A DNA stretch of 64,000 nt, from NCBI GenBank assembly GCA_037957365.1, contig JARHVA010004093.1, forward strand, positions 379,501-443,500, read 5' to 3'. Of this stretch, positions 12,940 through 25,599 are shown one piece after another. The DNA comes from Torreya grandis (taxonomy: Eukaryota > Streptophyta > Pinopsida > Cupressales > Taxaceae). The notes below the pieces were generated by a model that saw only the letters and a list, made by a program, of their open reading frames with translations, did not search any database and was not told where the DNA came from. The translations under genes and the position numbers were made by a program. Numbering within the stretch: position 1 is the stretch's first letter; each line of letters opens with the position of its first letter.

Positions 12940-13809
12940 GCAATTTTCTAAGCTAGAATGAGAATTTCTACACCACATTGAAAGAATCTCATAACTTGGG
13001 GTGAAACTTACTATTCCTAACCTTCAATAATCAATTTATCAGCCTCTTATTATCCAAAATTAACTCTTTTTCTTATCTTTAAAATTATCCTTGTGACCTT
13101 TGGGCTTCTCTCTTCTTATCTCTCTCTCTCTCTCAAAATCTATAAGAACTAGCCATTTTGGCCTTTGTAATTTATGATCCACCTAAGTATGGAAAATAAT
13201 TGATCATTTTCATACCATTTAATCAATAAAATAACTCATTTTTACCTCTTAAATAAATATGCATAGTGTGTTTACTTAAATTATTGATCTTTCTTAGTGA
13301 AGACTATGGATTCTTTAGCATGTTGTCTCATTTTCTCACTTATTTACAACTTATTCTTATAGGTCATGTGAAGTGTTCTAGGAAGTGTAAAGGTTAATTG
13401 ATTTATACTATTAAATATTTCCATTAAATTCCTTTATTATATCCCTCTTAGCCTAAAACATTCATCCATAACCTCATAATGAAACATTGATGTGAGAAGA
13501 TTCAAATTGGGAAAGTGTATGTTTGGTTCATCCTTTATTCTCATGTGTAACATGCAATTGGTTGGAAGACATCAACTTATTTGGTGTATCACCTCCCTTA
13601 GAATAGTTTACTTCTAGTTTTATCTCTCCCTTTTCCCTCAAAAGTTTTAGGTGTAGTAGTGATCCAAAGTGGTACATCAAGGGAGTTATCCCTATCTAGA
13701 GATTCACCTCATTCTTAGGCTCACCCATAGCCTATAGGTGTTTCAATTGTAACACTTAGATGAGGATAGATAATACATCTCCTCAAAAGTTACAAATCAA
13801 AGTGACATT
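12940..13809 (+). repeat. Right terminal repeat unit of the 8.1-kb element (left end missing)
   Basis: Direct repeat of 5801-6787, beginning TTTTCTAAGCTAGAATGAGAA and ending AAAGTGACATT directly before the AGGTGGTTTT target copy. It keeps the right inverted repeat (13736-13805) but lacks the first ~75 bp of the left unit. Confidence 0.85.
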
Positions 13810-13819
13810 AGGTGGTTTT

Positions 13820-15750
13820 TGAGGAAACTCATGGTATTGGTTACTTCAGAGGTGGTATTTATACTCAACAATTTCTCTATGAATTTACTCAACAAGTTCT
13901 CTATGAATTTGATAGAGATTTCATGGGTGTGGATAAAAGAGACAAGTGAAAACAACATAGTTAATGAAAGTATCAAGGGTGTATTTATTTTCATGGATGA
14001 ACTAATTTTTAGATAAATCAAAATTTCAAAAAACATTTAAAATAAAAGGCTCCAATTTTGTAAATGCATTTCAAAAGGCATTTGAAGTGATTATGATTCA
14101 CAATAAACTCAATAAGCCTGTTATTCAAGTCAATGGGGTATATGAAAATTTGAAACATTCATCTCAATGTAACAAGTCTAGTATGAGAATTCCATAGTCA
14201 AATTTTTTATATATAAGAGTACAAAAAGTGAGCAACCTAAGAAAATGATAAATCAAACACATGACATAATGATAACAGTAGATGAGAGGTTCCATGCATT
14301 GTAAACAAATTTGGATTATTTTCATGAGTATGGATTGGAATTCATGTCATATACATATAAATTTGAGGACACACATGAATTGTTATTTATACTAAATATT
14401 TAGTCAAGTTTGCATCATAGGATATGATTGCTTGTGTGTATAATCCTTAAAATTTAATAATTGTGATAGTGTTAAGGGGTCATTAGACACATTAGGAAGA
14501 TTATGGTGATAATATGGAATAGGAAAACATTCAAAATTTTCTTGCTCAATGTGGTGCTTGGATTAGAGATATTATTCATACAATAGGGAATAAATGATAA
14601 GAATCAAATATTATCATAGCAATAGAACAAGGTCCTACTCAACAAAAGGATTTGTTTTTTCTCAATAACCACCAAAAGACTTTGTCTTTCTATTTAGTCA
14701 TTACACTTTTTTTAATAACTTAAAATATTATTTTTTACATTTTTAAAGTCATTTGAGATAAATTAATTATAAAATATAAACCTTTTACCATAAAGGTGGT
14801 TATGGAGGTGTTTGTGGGTGGTTTCACCTATTGTAATCCATAAATAGGAGCTTGGGGTTCAATTATATAGAGGGGTTAGCTTCAGTTGGGATTAGGTTGG
14901 ATTTACGCCAATTGGTTTTATTATAGTACAAATTTTACAAGAAAAAGGAAGGAATTTGTATGTACAGTCCCATGAATAATCAATAAACAAATCTTTTACA
15001 TGACTTTGTTTCATGAGATTTTTTGAATGATGATATGCTTGAGTATGTTAGTTCACTTTAATTCTTGTTCATTCATTTTTATTCCATGATATTGCTACAT
15101 AGTCAATGAATGTGAAGTTAATAAGTGTGGAAATTTATATTTAATATGCATTAGGAACATTATCATTGGGAATCCTTGGTGAGATTAAGAATAGGATTTT
15201 ATGCCTATTTTTATTGGGAAATATAGGATTGTTGAATATCTTTCTTGGTAAATTTATCCAATATCCTCGGTGTATGTATCCTATCCATATGTTTAGTGTG
15301 TCTTTTTCATCTCATTTTCATGATAAAGGATTCATTTTCTATACCTTAAATCTTGGATTATTATGGTGAGTCTTTCTATTTAGCTATCTAGAGTTGTCTT
15401 TCATCTTTTCTATGTTTAACTAGCTAGAATAATCTAATTCTTAATTTCTCCTTTCCTTTCTCATTCTTCCCTTTATTAAATTATTCCCTTATTTCATCTC
15501 ATTTCATTTATATCTCCTTTATGTAATTTCAATTTAAAATTACAAAAACCCTAATAGAAACAATTTTTACTGTAAATATTTGTGAATAGCTTTCCCCCTG
15601 ATTTTCCCTTTTATAATTTCAATAAAGGTAGCTCTACCTATTAATAGGAGAGGGAGTTTGTCTTACATTATTGACTAATGTAGGAACTCAATTTACACAT
15701 TAATGAATCAAAGTCATTAATTTATCCCCATGACAAATTTTGAGCCAATA
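13820..15750 (+). mobile_element. R element 5' LTR, right part (U3 end, R, U5)
   Basis: Homologous over its full length to 37050-39049. Shared blocks include CTCATGGTATTGGTTACTT, TCTATGAATTTGATAGAG, the TATA region, CATTGGGAATCCTTGGTGAG, TTGTTGAATATCTTTCTT and AATAAAGGTAGCTCTACCTA. It ends TGAGCCAATA, a CA-to-TA decayed terminus. All open frames here are chance or shadow frames. Confidence 0.85.
14838..14850 (+). promoter_or_regulatory. R LTR TATA box (decayed copy)
   Basis: CCATAAATAGGAG corresponds to CTATAAATAGGAG at 38140 in the 3' LTR. CTATAAATA is a canonical plant TATA element, so this copy has lost the first T. It places U5 in the last ~0.9 kb of the LTR. Confidence 0.65.
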
Positions 15751-15919
15751 GTTTTTGACAAATCTTCTAGGGATTGAGGTGCTTTGTACACATGACTTTT
15801 AGACATTTTAAGGAACCTCCCCTAGAATGGAGGTTGGTGACTCCATTAAGAAAAATTAACTAGTGCCTACACCTTTTTAATTGTAGAATTGGAATTGGTC
15901 CATCCCAACCCTAACATTC

Positions 15920-16170
15920 CCTATATCCCATGGGGAAAATGTTTTGGTCCATTGGCTTTGGCCCAATACAATGAGTTCCCATCAAAATGAAGGAAGAGCT
16001 TCCCAAAGTTCTCTATAAAAAATGGTAAAAATGCAAATAACCATATCCAAGATTTCTTATTGTCTTGTATAATTTTTGGATTTATGTATGAGGATGTTAC
16101 TATGAGAATGTTCATTGAAAATTTCATTAGACTTGTGAATCATTTTGGAACTTATAAGATGGATGTGTTA
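15920..16170 (+). pseudogene. Ty3/gypsy gag N-terminal remnant in R
   Basis: The plus frame reads PYIPWGKCFGPLALAQYNEF, then a Lys/Pro segment (KSFPKFSIKNGKNANNHIQD), then FGFMYEDVTMRMFIENF. This matches the conserved gag pattern of plant gypsy elements: a PW..PL motif, a KF..DG..A..HI..F block and an EDV..R.F block. Stops split it, and the expected Trp-rich W..LP..I..W continuation is not visible. The minus-strand frames at 15921-16309 are its shadows. This identifies R as gypsy-derived. Confidence 0.6.
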
Positions 16171-17859
16171 TAGATTGGAAATTTTTGAAGAATAGGTTCT
16201 TAGACATATTCAAATCAATTGTGAATGTGTGTGTACTTTTTTTATAATTCTTAGAGATGCAAAATAAAGATAATGAATAGATGATATATTTTGTATCCAA
16301 TTTCAACAAATTATTGAGACTGATTCCTTAGTTGAATAAACTAACTCCTAACAATAAGTTATGTATTTTCATTGGTTTTATTCACCTAAAGATCAAATTC
16401 ATCTTGATGAGGAATAAGGTAAATTTTTTGTAAATTTAATTATAAGATGCCATCAAGATTGAAAATGATTTGATCATGTCTGGAATGTTCAATAAAGAGG
16501 TTTTAAAAGGTGATACAATTTTTCCAAATGATAATGAAGAAAAAGTGAAACCCAATATAATCAAGAGTCTACAATATTCAAAAAAGAGAATTTAAAGGCA
16601 AGTTTTTGATCAAACATGTTATAACTCTAACAGATAAAAAGAGAAAGTGATACCTATCACATATTATTGTTTTAGTTTCTTAATTGTAGAAGGTGAATAG
16701 TTAGAAGAACTAATGAATGATAAGAGAAAATATGAATACTTTTACTTCCCACTTAGAGAAAAAGAGAAAGATTTCCCTATTTGATCAGATTGATTAAAGC
16801 CCATAGTCCTAAGACAAAACAAGCAATTTTAGGAACAACCAATTGAACCAAAAATAGAAAGGAGTAATAATGCAGTGTATGATGTTTTACAAAGAAGATG
16901 ATCCCTTCTCTATCAAAATGAAATACTCAGTAGTCAAAAATAAAGATTCCTTAGGTATTTCATTTTTTAAGGTATACTATAGAATAATTATCCATAGGAT
17001 TTAAATCCAAAGCAATTAATCCTATGAAAATTGAAAATAATAATGATGCAAAGGTTGAGGTCAAATAAGACATCAATGTAGAATAAAATGAATGGTACCC
17101 AATAATAATTACAAATAAAATGAAAATTGTCAAGGTAGAGGAAATTGGTGAAGATGATGATGATGATGAACCATTCTATGAAGAATTCAGTTATACTATG
17201 GGAAGTGATTTGTAAAATAATATCAATGCCTCATTCATTTTTTAAGATAATCATATTGTGGTTCTAACTCAAAAAAAATGACACACTTATCTCCAATTCA
17301 GATATTCTATATGTCATAGATATATTTAAAGTCATCCAAAAAGATATTGAAAAAGTTTAGTAATACTCAGAAGTTCTCACATAAGATCACAAAATTCATA
17401 ATGTTTCTATTTCAAAATAGAAAATATTGCTGATTTGTTCATTCATTATCTTCCCTATGTGAATGATAGTTGTAAGTTCTTCTTCCCACCCACTTAGTTG
17501 TTATTTCTAATTGTGTTTGTAGTTCATAGGTAAAATCTATTATTTCAAAATGATAGGCACTTCTCCCAGCTAGTGAATGGTTTTATATAATCTTATCATT
17601 TTCATCAACTCCATATAAATAGTTTTGTTATCCCAATTTTGGTTTGTTTCCTTTTCCCATTTTTGTTTTGGTGTGTGTATGTGGTTTTTAAATAAATGAA
17701 ATAGTATTTTTATTGCCCATCCTTATCCATGTTTTATCCTTTCTACCTACACATATTTTTAGTAGTGATCTCTATTTGGGAACATCATAGACAATCACAA
17801 GTTTTACAAGAGTGATAGATTGAACAAGTTTTTCATGGATATCTTCAAGTGATAGAGGA
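16171..17859. other. Decayed interior of R, no recognisable coding
   Basis: AT-rich with short acidic coding-like scraps (for example EEIGEDDDDDEPFYEEF near 17140-17190, including a GATGATGAT run). No domain is recognised. The rest resembles an untranslated region. Confidence 0.5.
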
Positions 17860-18165
17860 TATGGGCTGGTAGTGCATGTTCATTTCTCATATGATCGAGA
17901 TTGGGAAATTGGATGTCATTTGGTTAAATTTGGGCATACTATTTTTCAAGTGAATAGGTGATCTAACTTGATAGTACATGTTTATTTCTCATATGATTGA
18001 GAGTGGTGAACTAGTTTTTAGTTGGTTAGATCGAAATATATAAATTTTCAATGTAGGGGATATGTCTTGGTAGTATGTGTTCATTTCTCATATGATTAAG
18101 ATAGGTGAATTGAATATCATTTGGTTAAATTAGGTTGAAAATGTGATTTGCATAAAACTTTTTAA
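17860..18165. repeat. ~100-bp tandem repeat, three units
   Basis: GTTCATTTCTCATATGAT or a near copy starts at 17878, 17980 and 18079 (steps 102 and 99). Each is followed by a TTGGTTAAATT or TTGGTTAGAT block. It lies in the 3' part of the R interior. Confidence 0.85.
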
Positions 18166-18259
18166 TAATTCCTAAAAAAGTGAATGCACCATTCATCTAA
18201 GATTATAGATTTCTCCTACATTCCCTTAGGAAATGTGGTCCTAAAGTTAGAGCCATTTT

Positions 18260-21186
18260 TGGTCTTGAGATTTTACATTTCACAAAAACACCCAAAATTT
18301 CACTCTCATAAGTAATTAGAGTTGTTTTAATAACATGAATGGTAATTTTTTTTCAAAATAGATACTGACTCCATATCCCAATGGACAAATCTTGAGTTTC
18401 AAATTGAGATCTACTTTTTTGGAATTTTTAAATGACAAAGTTAAGCATATTAATGATTTCTTCATTATGCCTCTTTTATAAATATAATATCATGCCTTAG
18501 ATCCAAGTCTCAGACATGAAAATAATGTTATACATGATAGTCATAATGGGATGTATGATGTTGGATGATGCTACATACAAGGTTCTCATCCTTGGACATA
18601 TGAAGGAGGATTCATGAAGGATGAAATATTACAAGATGACTTCACCATTTCTTAGATCATGAAAACACAAAAATGTGTTCTTGGGGTAGATACCAGGTGT
18701 GTTATGACTCCTATGGCATAAGTGTAGGTGAGATATCTTCTCATGATAGTGTTCGGTCTACTTTGGATCAAATTTGAATGGTGTTTGAATTTTTACTTTT
18801 AAGATGGATAAAGGTGGTGGTTCATATATTTTTTATACATATATATATTCTAGGGTATTAATGAAGTATTACAAGAGTGGGAAGATTCAACAAAAGATCA
18901 AGAAGTTAAAATTTTCCTGATTCTCACTTTGGTGGGTTTTGGTACCATGTCAGGGATATCATCATATTTTGATAATATGTATTTAGACACACACCAGATT
19001 TTGTTACCTTATTAAGTAGAGTAATAAATCTTAACATTGGTATGAATAATTTGAAAATACTTTCATTATGTCAAATGCTCCTTTAAATCCTTCAACATGA
19101 AAAAAAACACATCTTTAAGTCATGCTTCATGTTTCATAAACTTCAAAAACCCAAGCAATGTTTCATAAGGTTTAAAAACCAAAAAAATGTTTGATGAACT
19201 TATAAATACCAAATTTTATTCATAAGGTTAGAAAACCCAAAAAATGTTTTATAAGGTTCAAAAATATGGAAAATGTTTCATGAGGTTCAAAAACCCAAAA
19301 AATGTTTCATAAGGTTAAAAAACACTTAAAATGTTTGATGTCATTCAAAATCCTACAAAATGTTTTGTAGGATATAATATCCCACAAAATGTTTGATGAG
19401 ATTTGAAATCCCACAAGTGTTTTACAACCCTACAAACTTTTGAAGTGTTTCATGAGCCATAAAAATTTCACAAAATGTTTCATGAGCCTTAATTTTAATT
19501 GTAGAGAGGATTACAAATAAAGTTAGTCAAACATTAATGCATAAATCATGAAAAATTCATAAAGAACTAACTAAATAAGCCTATTTATTCCTATGGGAAT
19601 TACTAAGGATATCAAGAAACAAATTAAAGAAAGCAAACATCATATCACCTTCCCAAATGGATTAACCATACCCATGTGGACCAAAAGCATGTTCTCCCTT
19701 GATCAAACATCCTTGTATTTGTCAACAAAGGTGGAAAACTCCTCCAATGTCTCAAGAACACTCCATAAAACATAGGCTCATGATTCAAAATCACTAAACT
19801 AGCCTATCAATGAATCTTGTCACTAATTTTAATTTTATATTACAAAGGATTGTGGAGACAATTCTACATAATAAATTTGCATAAATCAAGCTTAAAATAT
19901 ATGTCCATGGCTTCTCTATTTATAGTTTTTTGAGATTGGTCAGGATCAACCATGACCATCCATCTCAAGATTGAGATGTGTGGCCATGGATAATCCTAAT
20001 ATTTTGAATTAAACTCATAATTATTCTCAAGATAAATAAGCATTAAAGAGGCATGGGAGGCATTAAGTAGGCATAGGTGACCCATAATCTTGATATTTTA
20101 TGAATTTATGGCTTGATGGATGCCACCCCATAGATGATGTCACTAGGTGATGCAAATATTAAAAATAAATTTTTAATAATGAGATATTCAAAAAGATCTA
20201 TGAAATTCTTACTTATGCTCTTAAATTAGATTAATTAGCTAAGTATGTTTAATCAAGTTTAGTGCAATTATTTGGAAATGTGTGCACAATTAATCAAAAT
20301 GGTCAAAAAGTCATATTACTAGATCATAATCTGACTGGAAATGAATTAGAAAGTGATTTTTAGATGCATTGGAGCTATATTACCATTTAGGATGTTGCCA
20401 ACACCAAATAACAAAGGTATGTGACATGTACTAATGAATTAGAAGAAAAGAGTGATCTAGAGAACTAAATGGTGAAATTGTCATTTTGACTCAAAATGAT
20501 CTAATCAAAGTTAGTTGGCCCATAAAATACATTACCCTATTTAGGTATAATTTGACCTAAACTAACACATCTAACTGACAAGCTCAAAAAATTTAAGTTT
20601 TTTTATGGATTTTGACCTAAAATGTGCATTTGAGTGCAATTTGAGTAAGATTGATAATTTCAACACAAATGGTGTTAGAAATTGGATATCTACATTGGAA
20701 AAGTGTTTTAACAGATTTAAAAACCTACATAGTATTTTAAACTCCTCAAAATCTTGAAAGTGTTTTAAAAACTATAATATCCTAAAAGTGTTTTAAAAAT
20801 TATTTAATAAACATAAAGTATTTTAAAAGGTCCAAAGTTTTGCAAAATGTTTTATCATCCTCAAAAATTTGTAAAATGTTGGATAAAATTATATATTTCA
20901 CAAATAGTTTTGTAAGGTTCCAAAATATGCATTATGTTTTCTAAGCTTTAAAATTCCATGTAAACTTTCCCGTTTATCCCTCCATGTAATCCACCATGTC
21001 TCTCTAAATCTTATTTCTCCCAAATGCATAGTATGAAATGTGAAAAGTCTTGTTTTCAAAAACATAAACAGGTGGTTTTACTTAAAGTTTTTCAAAAATA
21101 AAAATTCATACTCAAAAAATCTATGGACTTTGGCCTAAATGGTAGGTTATTGAAAAGATGTGATTTTAAGCATTTTAAAAGGTGGG
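18260..21186 (+). mobile_element. R element 3' LTR, left part, with T inserted
   Basis: Same order of landmarks as 3706-5470: TTTTACATTTCAC, CTCCATATCCCAATGGACAA, GATGTTGGATGATGCTACAT, then the 29-bp array. The array is interrupted by the T LTR at 19500-20694. R continues to AAAGGTGGG at 21186, where gypsy-1 begins. From 19424 on it is duplicated at 35033-36794. Confidence 0.85.
19500..20694 (-). mobile_element. T: solo LTR of a Ty3/gypsy element (copy 1)
   Basis: On the plus strand it starts TGTAGAGAGG and ends ATATCTACA, so the termini are perfect 6-bp inverted repeats, TGTAGA/TCTACA. The flanks TTAAT and TTGGA are decayed copies of a 5-bp duplication, and the R 5' LTR shows the empty site. 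Orientation is minus: the strand has CTATAAATAGAGA near 19911-19925, and the related LTR fragment next to gypsy-1 abuts a polypurine tract on the minus strand. The 60-residue plus-strand frame at 19593-19775 is antisense LTR sequence. Confidence 0.85.
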
Positions 21187-21395
21187 ATTATCAAAGTTAG
21201 CTGGCCCATAAAATACATTACTTTATTTAGGGATATTTTGACCTAAAATAACATTTGTAAGTGACAAGTTTGAACCAATTAGGGTTTTTTTTTATCGATT
21301 TTGACCTAAAATGTGCATTTGAGTGCAATTCGAGTAATATTAAAAATTTTAAGATAAATGGTGTTAGGAATTAGATGTCAACATTTTCCCCCTAT
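21187..21395 (-). mobile_element. Gypsy-1 3' LTR fragment and polypurine tract
   Basis: Homologous to the last ~190 bp (plus coordinates) of T: ATCAAAGTTAGCTGGCCCAT to GGAATTAGATGTCAACA at 21383. Directly to the right, the minus strand reads ATAGGGGGAAAA (21384-21395), a polypurine tract abutting the TGTTGACATC start of the LTR. The other ~1 kb of LTR is missing and R begins at once at 21186. Confidence 0.85.
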
Positions 21396-24229
21396 TTGAG
21401 AAGGCATAGTGAGACATTTAGTAGAAGAAATGTCTTTTCAAATAAAAGAGTTGTGAAGAATAAATTAGAACAGACCCATGATGCCCCCTTGAGAGGACAT
21501 ACTAAGATGAAATATAAGGATGGACTCTTGAAAAGAGAGAGAAAGTGAGAGGTTAACCCATGGAATAGATCACATCCTAATGAGTTAATTCTTGCATAAG
21601 TGATTACCATCGATGATCAAAATATAATTAGAAGTATAATAAGTCCTATAAATGGGGGGAATGGGAAAGATATAATCCATAATTATAAGGGACACACTTT
21701 AAACATACCCAATTTGAGAGTACAAGTTCCACACTTATGGTATTGATCAATCTCGAGACAAGTTGCACACTAAACTATTTCTATCATGGGCATTAGTGTG
21801 GAGAGATTGTAATTAGAGGAAAAGAGAGAGCATTCTACTTTAGGAAGGGAAACACCACTTAAGGTAAATTTTGATAATTGATAAAGAATTAAAAAAAAAT
21901 CCCCTATAGGGCTGATTATATTGGATGTTGCTAAGATGCATGGGTAATTGGCAATCAAAATAGCTCAAAGATATAACCTAAAAGATATGTTAAAGTGAGT
22001 AGCTGAAAATGTACATGTGATGGTGTAATGGCTTAGAAATACATATAAAAACAAGCATATTAGAATTCACAAAGTGATGAGAGAGATGGAAATAATAATG
22101 GAGATAGTCAAGCTAACCTCAATAGAAATTGAGCACTGCCTACATAGTTCCATGGACTCATGTTCCAACATGAACTTCAAGCCAATGTAATTTACCCAAG
22201 TTTAGGAGAGTATGGAATGAGGAATGATGAAATATGACCAACAATTGATTAGAATCACAATGTATGCAAAGATATTCACATCTAAGCATAGACAAAGAAT
22301 CCTAAAATGCATGTTACCTATAAGTCTAATTCCATATCATGAGCCTAGGTTTTTCAAAGTGTTCTTTAGAATCATTCATTGGAGATGATGTTGATGTTAA
22401 GACATTGAGACCTGAGCACAAATTTATTTCTATAGCAAAATAAATTAGGCATCATAGGTATAAATAACTTGAAATGACATAATATTCCAATTATGTTGAG
22501 CTAGTTCAAATGTGAATATCTATAACTAAGGATAATGGTAAAATAATAACCAAAACTAGAGTTATAGCTATTTACATTTTTTAAAAAAAGCAAAGAAAAG
22601 GATAAATATAAACATAAATGAACGTAGATTGAAATAAAGATAAGATCTTAAGTAGGAACAAAATGTTTAAAAACAAAAATCGATAATGTCTTAATGACAT
22701 GAGACCAAGATATGAATAATCAAGATCTATGTGGACCATCAACGCATTTTTTAACACAAAAGAGAAAAATCAAAATCAAGTAGAAAAACAAGACACCAAA
22801 AACAATCAAATAAATAAAATGGTCCAAGAACAATTTAATAACATAGGATCAAGATATAAACAATTGAGATCCATGTGAATCATCAAGATGTTTTGAAACA
22901 CAAAAGAGATAAGCAAAAAGTAATCAAGGAAACACAAGACCAAGATGAGACAAGAAGTAATAAAAAGAGAGAAGGAGAAGAAATAAAAGGAGAGGTGTGA
23001 AAGCACATTCAAAACACCAAGAAAACAAAATAAAAAACCAAGATAACTCAAATAAACACACACAAACAAAAACCAAGTTAGTGTGGTTTAAAGATAAATG
23101 TTAATGCATATGCGGTAGAGGAGTTACTTTCTACCACATCATAACAAAGAACAATGACATGATAATTATTCTCTAATTAAAGAACAACAATGATAAAAGA
23201 AATGGGGGAAGAGAAGAAAATGAAGGGGTTGGTTGAGCTAACTCTAGATATATAATACAAGTGGATGTTTCCTACATAGTTCCATAGATGCATGTTCTAA
23301 CATGAACTTCAAGCCAAATGTAGTTCTCCCAAGAAATGGGATAGAAGAAACATGATGATCAGACTAGCTTGATTAATGTTATAAAATAAATAGAAGATAT
23401 GAAAAATAAATGAGAATGGTCTAAAAAATAAGAAGATGATGAGATGAGAAAGAATGACCTTTCAAAATGGCAATTGCATGGGACAAGATGAAATGAAATG
23501 GTGTTTTTATCCTTGAAAAATGGTAAGAGTGTAACATGGTAGAATATGAATGTACAAATGTATAAAAGCATGAGATAATGTTTTTGTTCTTTTATGGATC
23601 ATGTTTTGATGTTTTTGGTATTTTCAAAGTATTTCTAATATTTTTGGTGTTTTTGGGATATAATATGTACAAGGTGGGTCTAACTCATTCAGGAGATACA
23701 TGTCTTAAGAGTACAAGTTCCAATAAGATAGCTAAGCTAGCTACAATGACTCATGCTCACAAATTGGTAAGAGTGAGGATCTTGAGAAAATAATAAAGGT
23801 AATAAAATGTGATATAGAATAATGTGTAGCTTGAATTAAAAAAATAATTAACTACATTCATCTATCTATAACAATGTAGCAATGGTCTAAAACTGAGAAT
23901 ATGTTTTTGTTCACTTGTCTAAAGTTGCATAATAATGTTCTGGATAAACTACTTTGTATAAATACTACTAAGGATGTTCATAATGTTCATGAGTCATAAT
24001 CAAGATCATAATTCATCAAGGGATAAAAGTGTTCAAGCTTATAATATGCCCTAGACATAAAAAATAATATTCTTTCAAAGAGAGAAATCCAGAATGGGAT
24101 GAATAATGTGTTCAAAGTGGACTAAGGTAGTATAAAATGTGTTCAAGGTAAGATAAAAGGGTGGAAAAGATTATGTCAACATAAGTTGCCCCCAAGTCAA
24201 GGGTCTTGTAGACAATGGTTCAAAGTTGT
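21396..24229 (-). other. Gypsy-1 3' non-coding region with internal duplications
   Basis: No polyprotein coding. CTACATAGTTCCAT with AACATGAACTTCAAGCCAA occurs at about 22140 and 23273. A second, shorter duplication (ATGAGACCAAGATATGAATA versus ATAGGATCAAGATATAAACA, about 150 bp apart) lies at 22695 and 22842. Hydrophobic minus-strand frames here have no recognisable family and are taken as chance. Confidence 0.6.
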
Positions 24230-25580
24230 TCATGCATAGAACCTCTTAAGGTGTATGATGTTCAGGGGATCTAAAAGGTCTTCACCATTAGGTTTAGCCA
24301 ATCGATATTCTCCTAATCCATAGTTTGTTGTGACAATATATGGTTGTAATGAATTATGATAAAACATGCCTTTCTTTTTGGGTTTAATAGTCATGTTTTT
24401 CTAGTTCTCCTTCAAAACTAAGTTTCCAATCTCAAACCCTTGAGGGATTATGTATTTGTTATAGCTCCTTCACAATCTATTCTGATAGGCCTACAAGTTT
24501 TCTAAGGTAGCCAAATTCTTACCATCAAGAAGCTCTAAATCTTCTATCTATGAGGCTATATAGTCTTCATCATCTTCAATGTTATCTAGTGATATTCTTA
24601 ATGATGGGATCTCAATCTTGATTAGGATGATAATTTCAATGCCAAGAAAAGGGAGTATGGAGTAGCTCTAGTTAGGGTGTGATGATTGGTTCTATAAGCC
24701 GAAAGGGTAGGAAAGAGTTACAAGTGCCAATTACGGTCAACATCATTGAAAATCTTCTTTAACATGGCTAGAATGGTTTTATTTGATGCCTCAGCTTATT
24801 TGTTTCCTTCTAGGTTATATGGAGTGGATTTATTATTCTTGATCTTGAATTTTTCACAAAGATATTTCGCATCTTAGCTCACAAAGGATCCACCATTGTC
24901 AGATATAATATAGGCTAGGATGCCATATCAATAGATGATATGGTAATGAATGAATTTAGCTATTTGTTTCTTAGTAACATAAGTGAGAAGAATGGCCTCA
25001 ATACACTTGGTAAAGTACTTTATTGTAGTCAAAATGTGCTTATGGCCATCTGAATATGTCAGGTTAATTTCTTAATGAGATCGACACCCCATGTTGAGAA
25101 TAGACATGGTGTTGTGATCTACTGTAATGGTAAAGAAGGTGCATGTATCAATTTTTAATGTTGATCATAAGGAATACACTTCTTTACATAATTAAAAGCA
25201 TCTATCTCCATTTTAGGCCAATAATAGCCTATTCTAAGGAGTTTCTTTGCTAGGACTACACTATTGGTATGGGTCCCACACATTCCTTCATGAACCTCCT
25301 TTAGTGCCAGCTTGGATTCTCTCAAAGATAAACAACGAAGAAGCATTTAATCATAGCCTTTATGATAAATCATGTTTCCAAGGAGGATATAACATGTTAA
25401 TTGATGAAGGAATAGTTTTTTTTGGTTTTTGGAAAGGTCAGTGGGATGTACATGACTATGGAAATAGTTATAAAAATCTTTGTACCATGGTATCTCAGGT
25501 GAGGGATTATGATCAACAAGGGTGCACATCCTCTTTAAATATGATAGAATATGTGTTAGTTGAATTTTTTTTTTCAATCA
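24230..25580 (-). pseudogene. Gypsy-1 integrase, decayed
   Basis: The minus frame at 25346-25155 carries the N-terminal zinc-binding region: EVHEGMCGTHTNSVVLAKKL, then a GYYWP block and KKCIPYDQH. The His pair and first Cys are present and the last Cys is lost. Core fragments follow with stops; the region around 24850-24700 reads HITSEGNK, AEASNKTILAMLKKIF, WHL and LSAYRTNHHTLTRATPYSL, the classic third-acid block (Glu of AEASNK retained). The C-terminal GNLVLKENQKN-like and SDPLNIIHL-like segments end near 24230. The integrase family is certain; the copy is dead. Confidence 0.9.
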
Positions 25581-25599
25581 ATAACTGATACTCTTTAAC

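Larger units (their letters stand above)
5727..13809 (+). mobile_element. 8.1-kb element inserted in the R 5' LTR; class unresolved
   Basis: R sequence is continuous across the gap when compared with the empty site at 37030-37060. AGGTGGTTTT occurs at 5717-5726 and again at 13810-13819, a 10-bp duplication. The ends (5728-5797 and 13736-13805) are inverted repeats of about 70 bp with about 84% identity. In addition 5801-6787 and 12940-13809 are direct repeats of about 0.9-1.0 kb. Between them lie a decayed ORF, non-coding sequence and a ~180-bp tandem array. The direct repeats suggest LTRs; the long inverted repeats and 10-bp duplication suggest a Mutator-like or composite DNA element. Neither transposase nor pol motifs are visible. 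Confidence 0.75.
15751..18259 (+). mobile_element. R element interior, short and non-autonomous
   Basis: Only 2.5 kb between the two LTRs. It has a gag-like remnant near its start, then a decayed AT-rich tract, then a 100-bp tandem repeat. There is no protease, RT or integrase. Neither a convincing primer-binding site after 15750 nor a polypurine tract before 18260 can be named. Confidence 0.7.

Noticed and set aside
22806..23069. 87-residue membrane-like minus-strand ORF
   Set aside because: Lies in the tandemly duplicated 3' non-coding region of gypsy-1; hydrophobicity results from T-rich sequence.
25247..25588. 113-residue plus-strand ORF
   Set aside because: Opposite-strand shadow of the gypsy-1 integrase.
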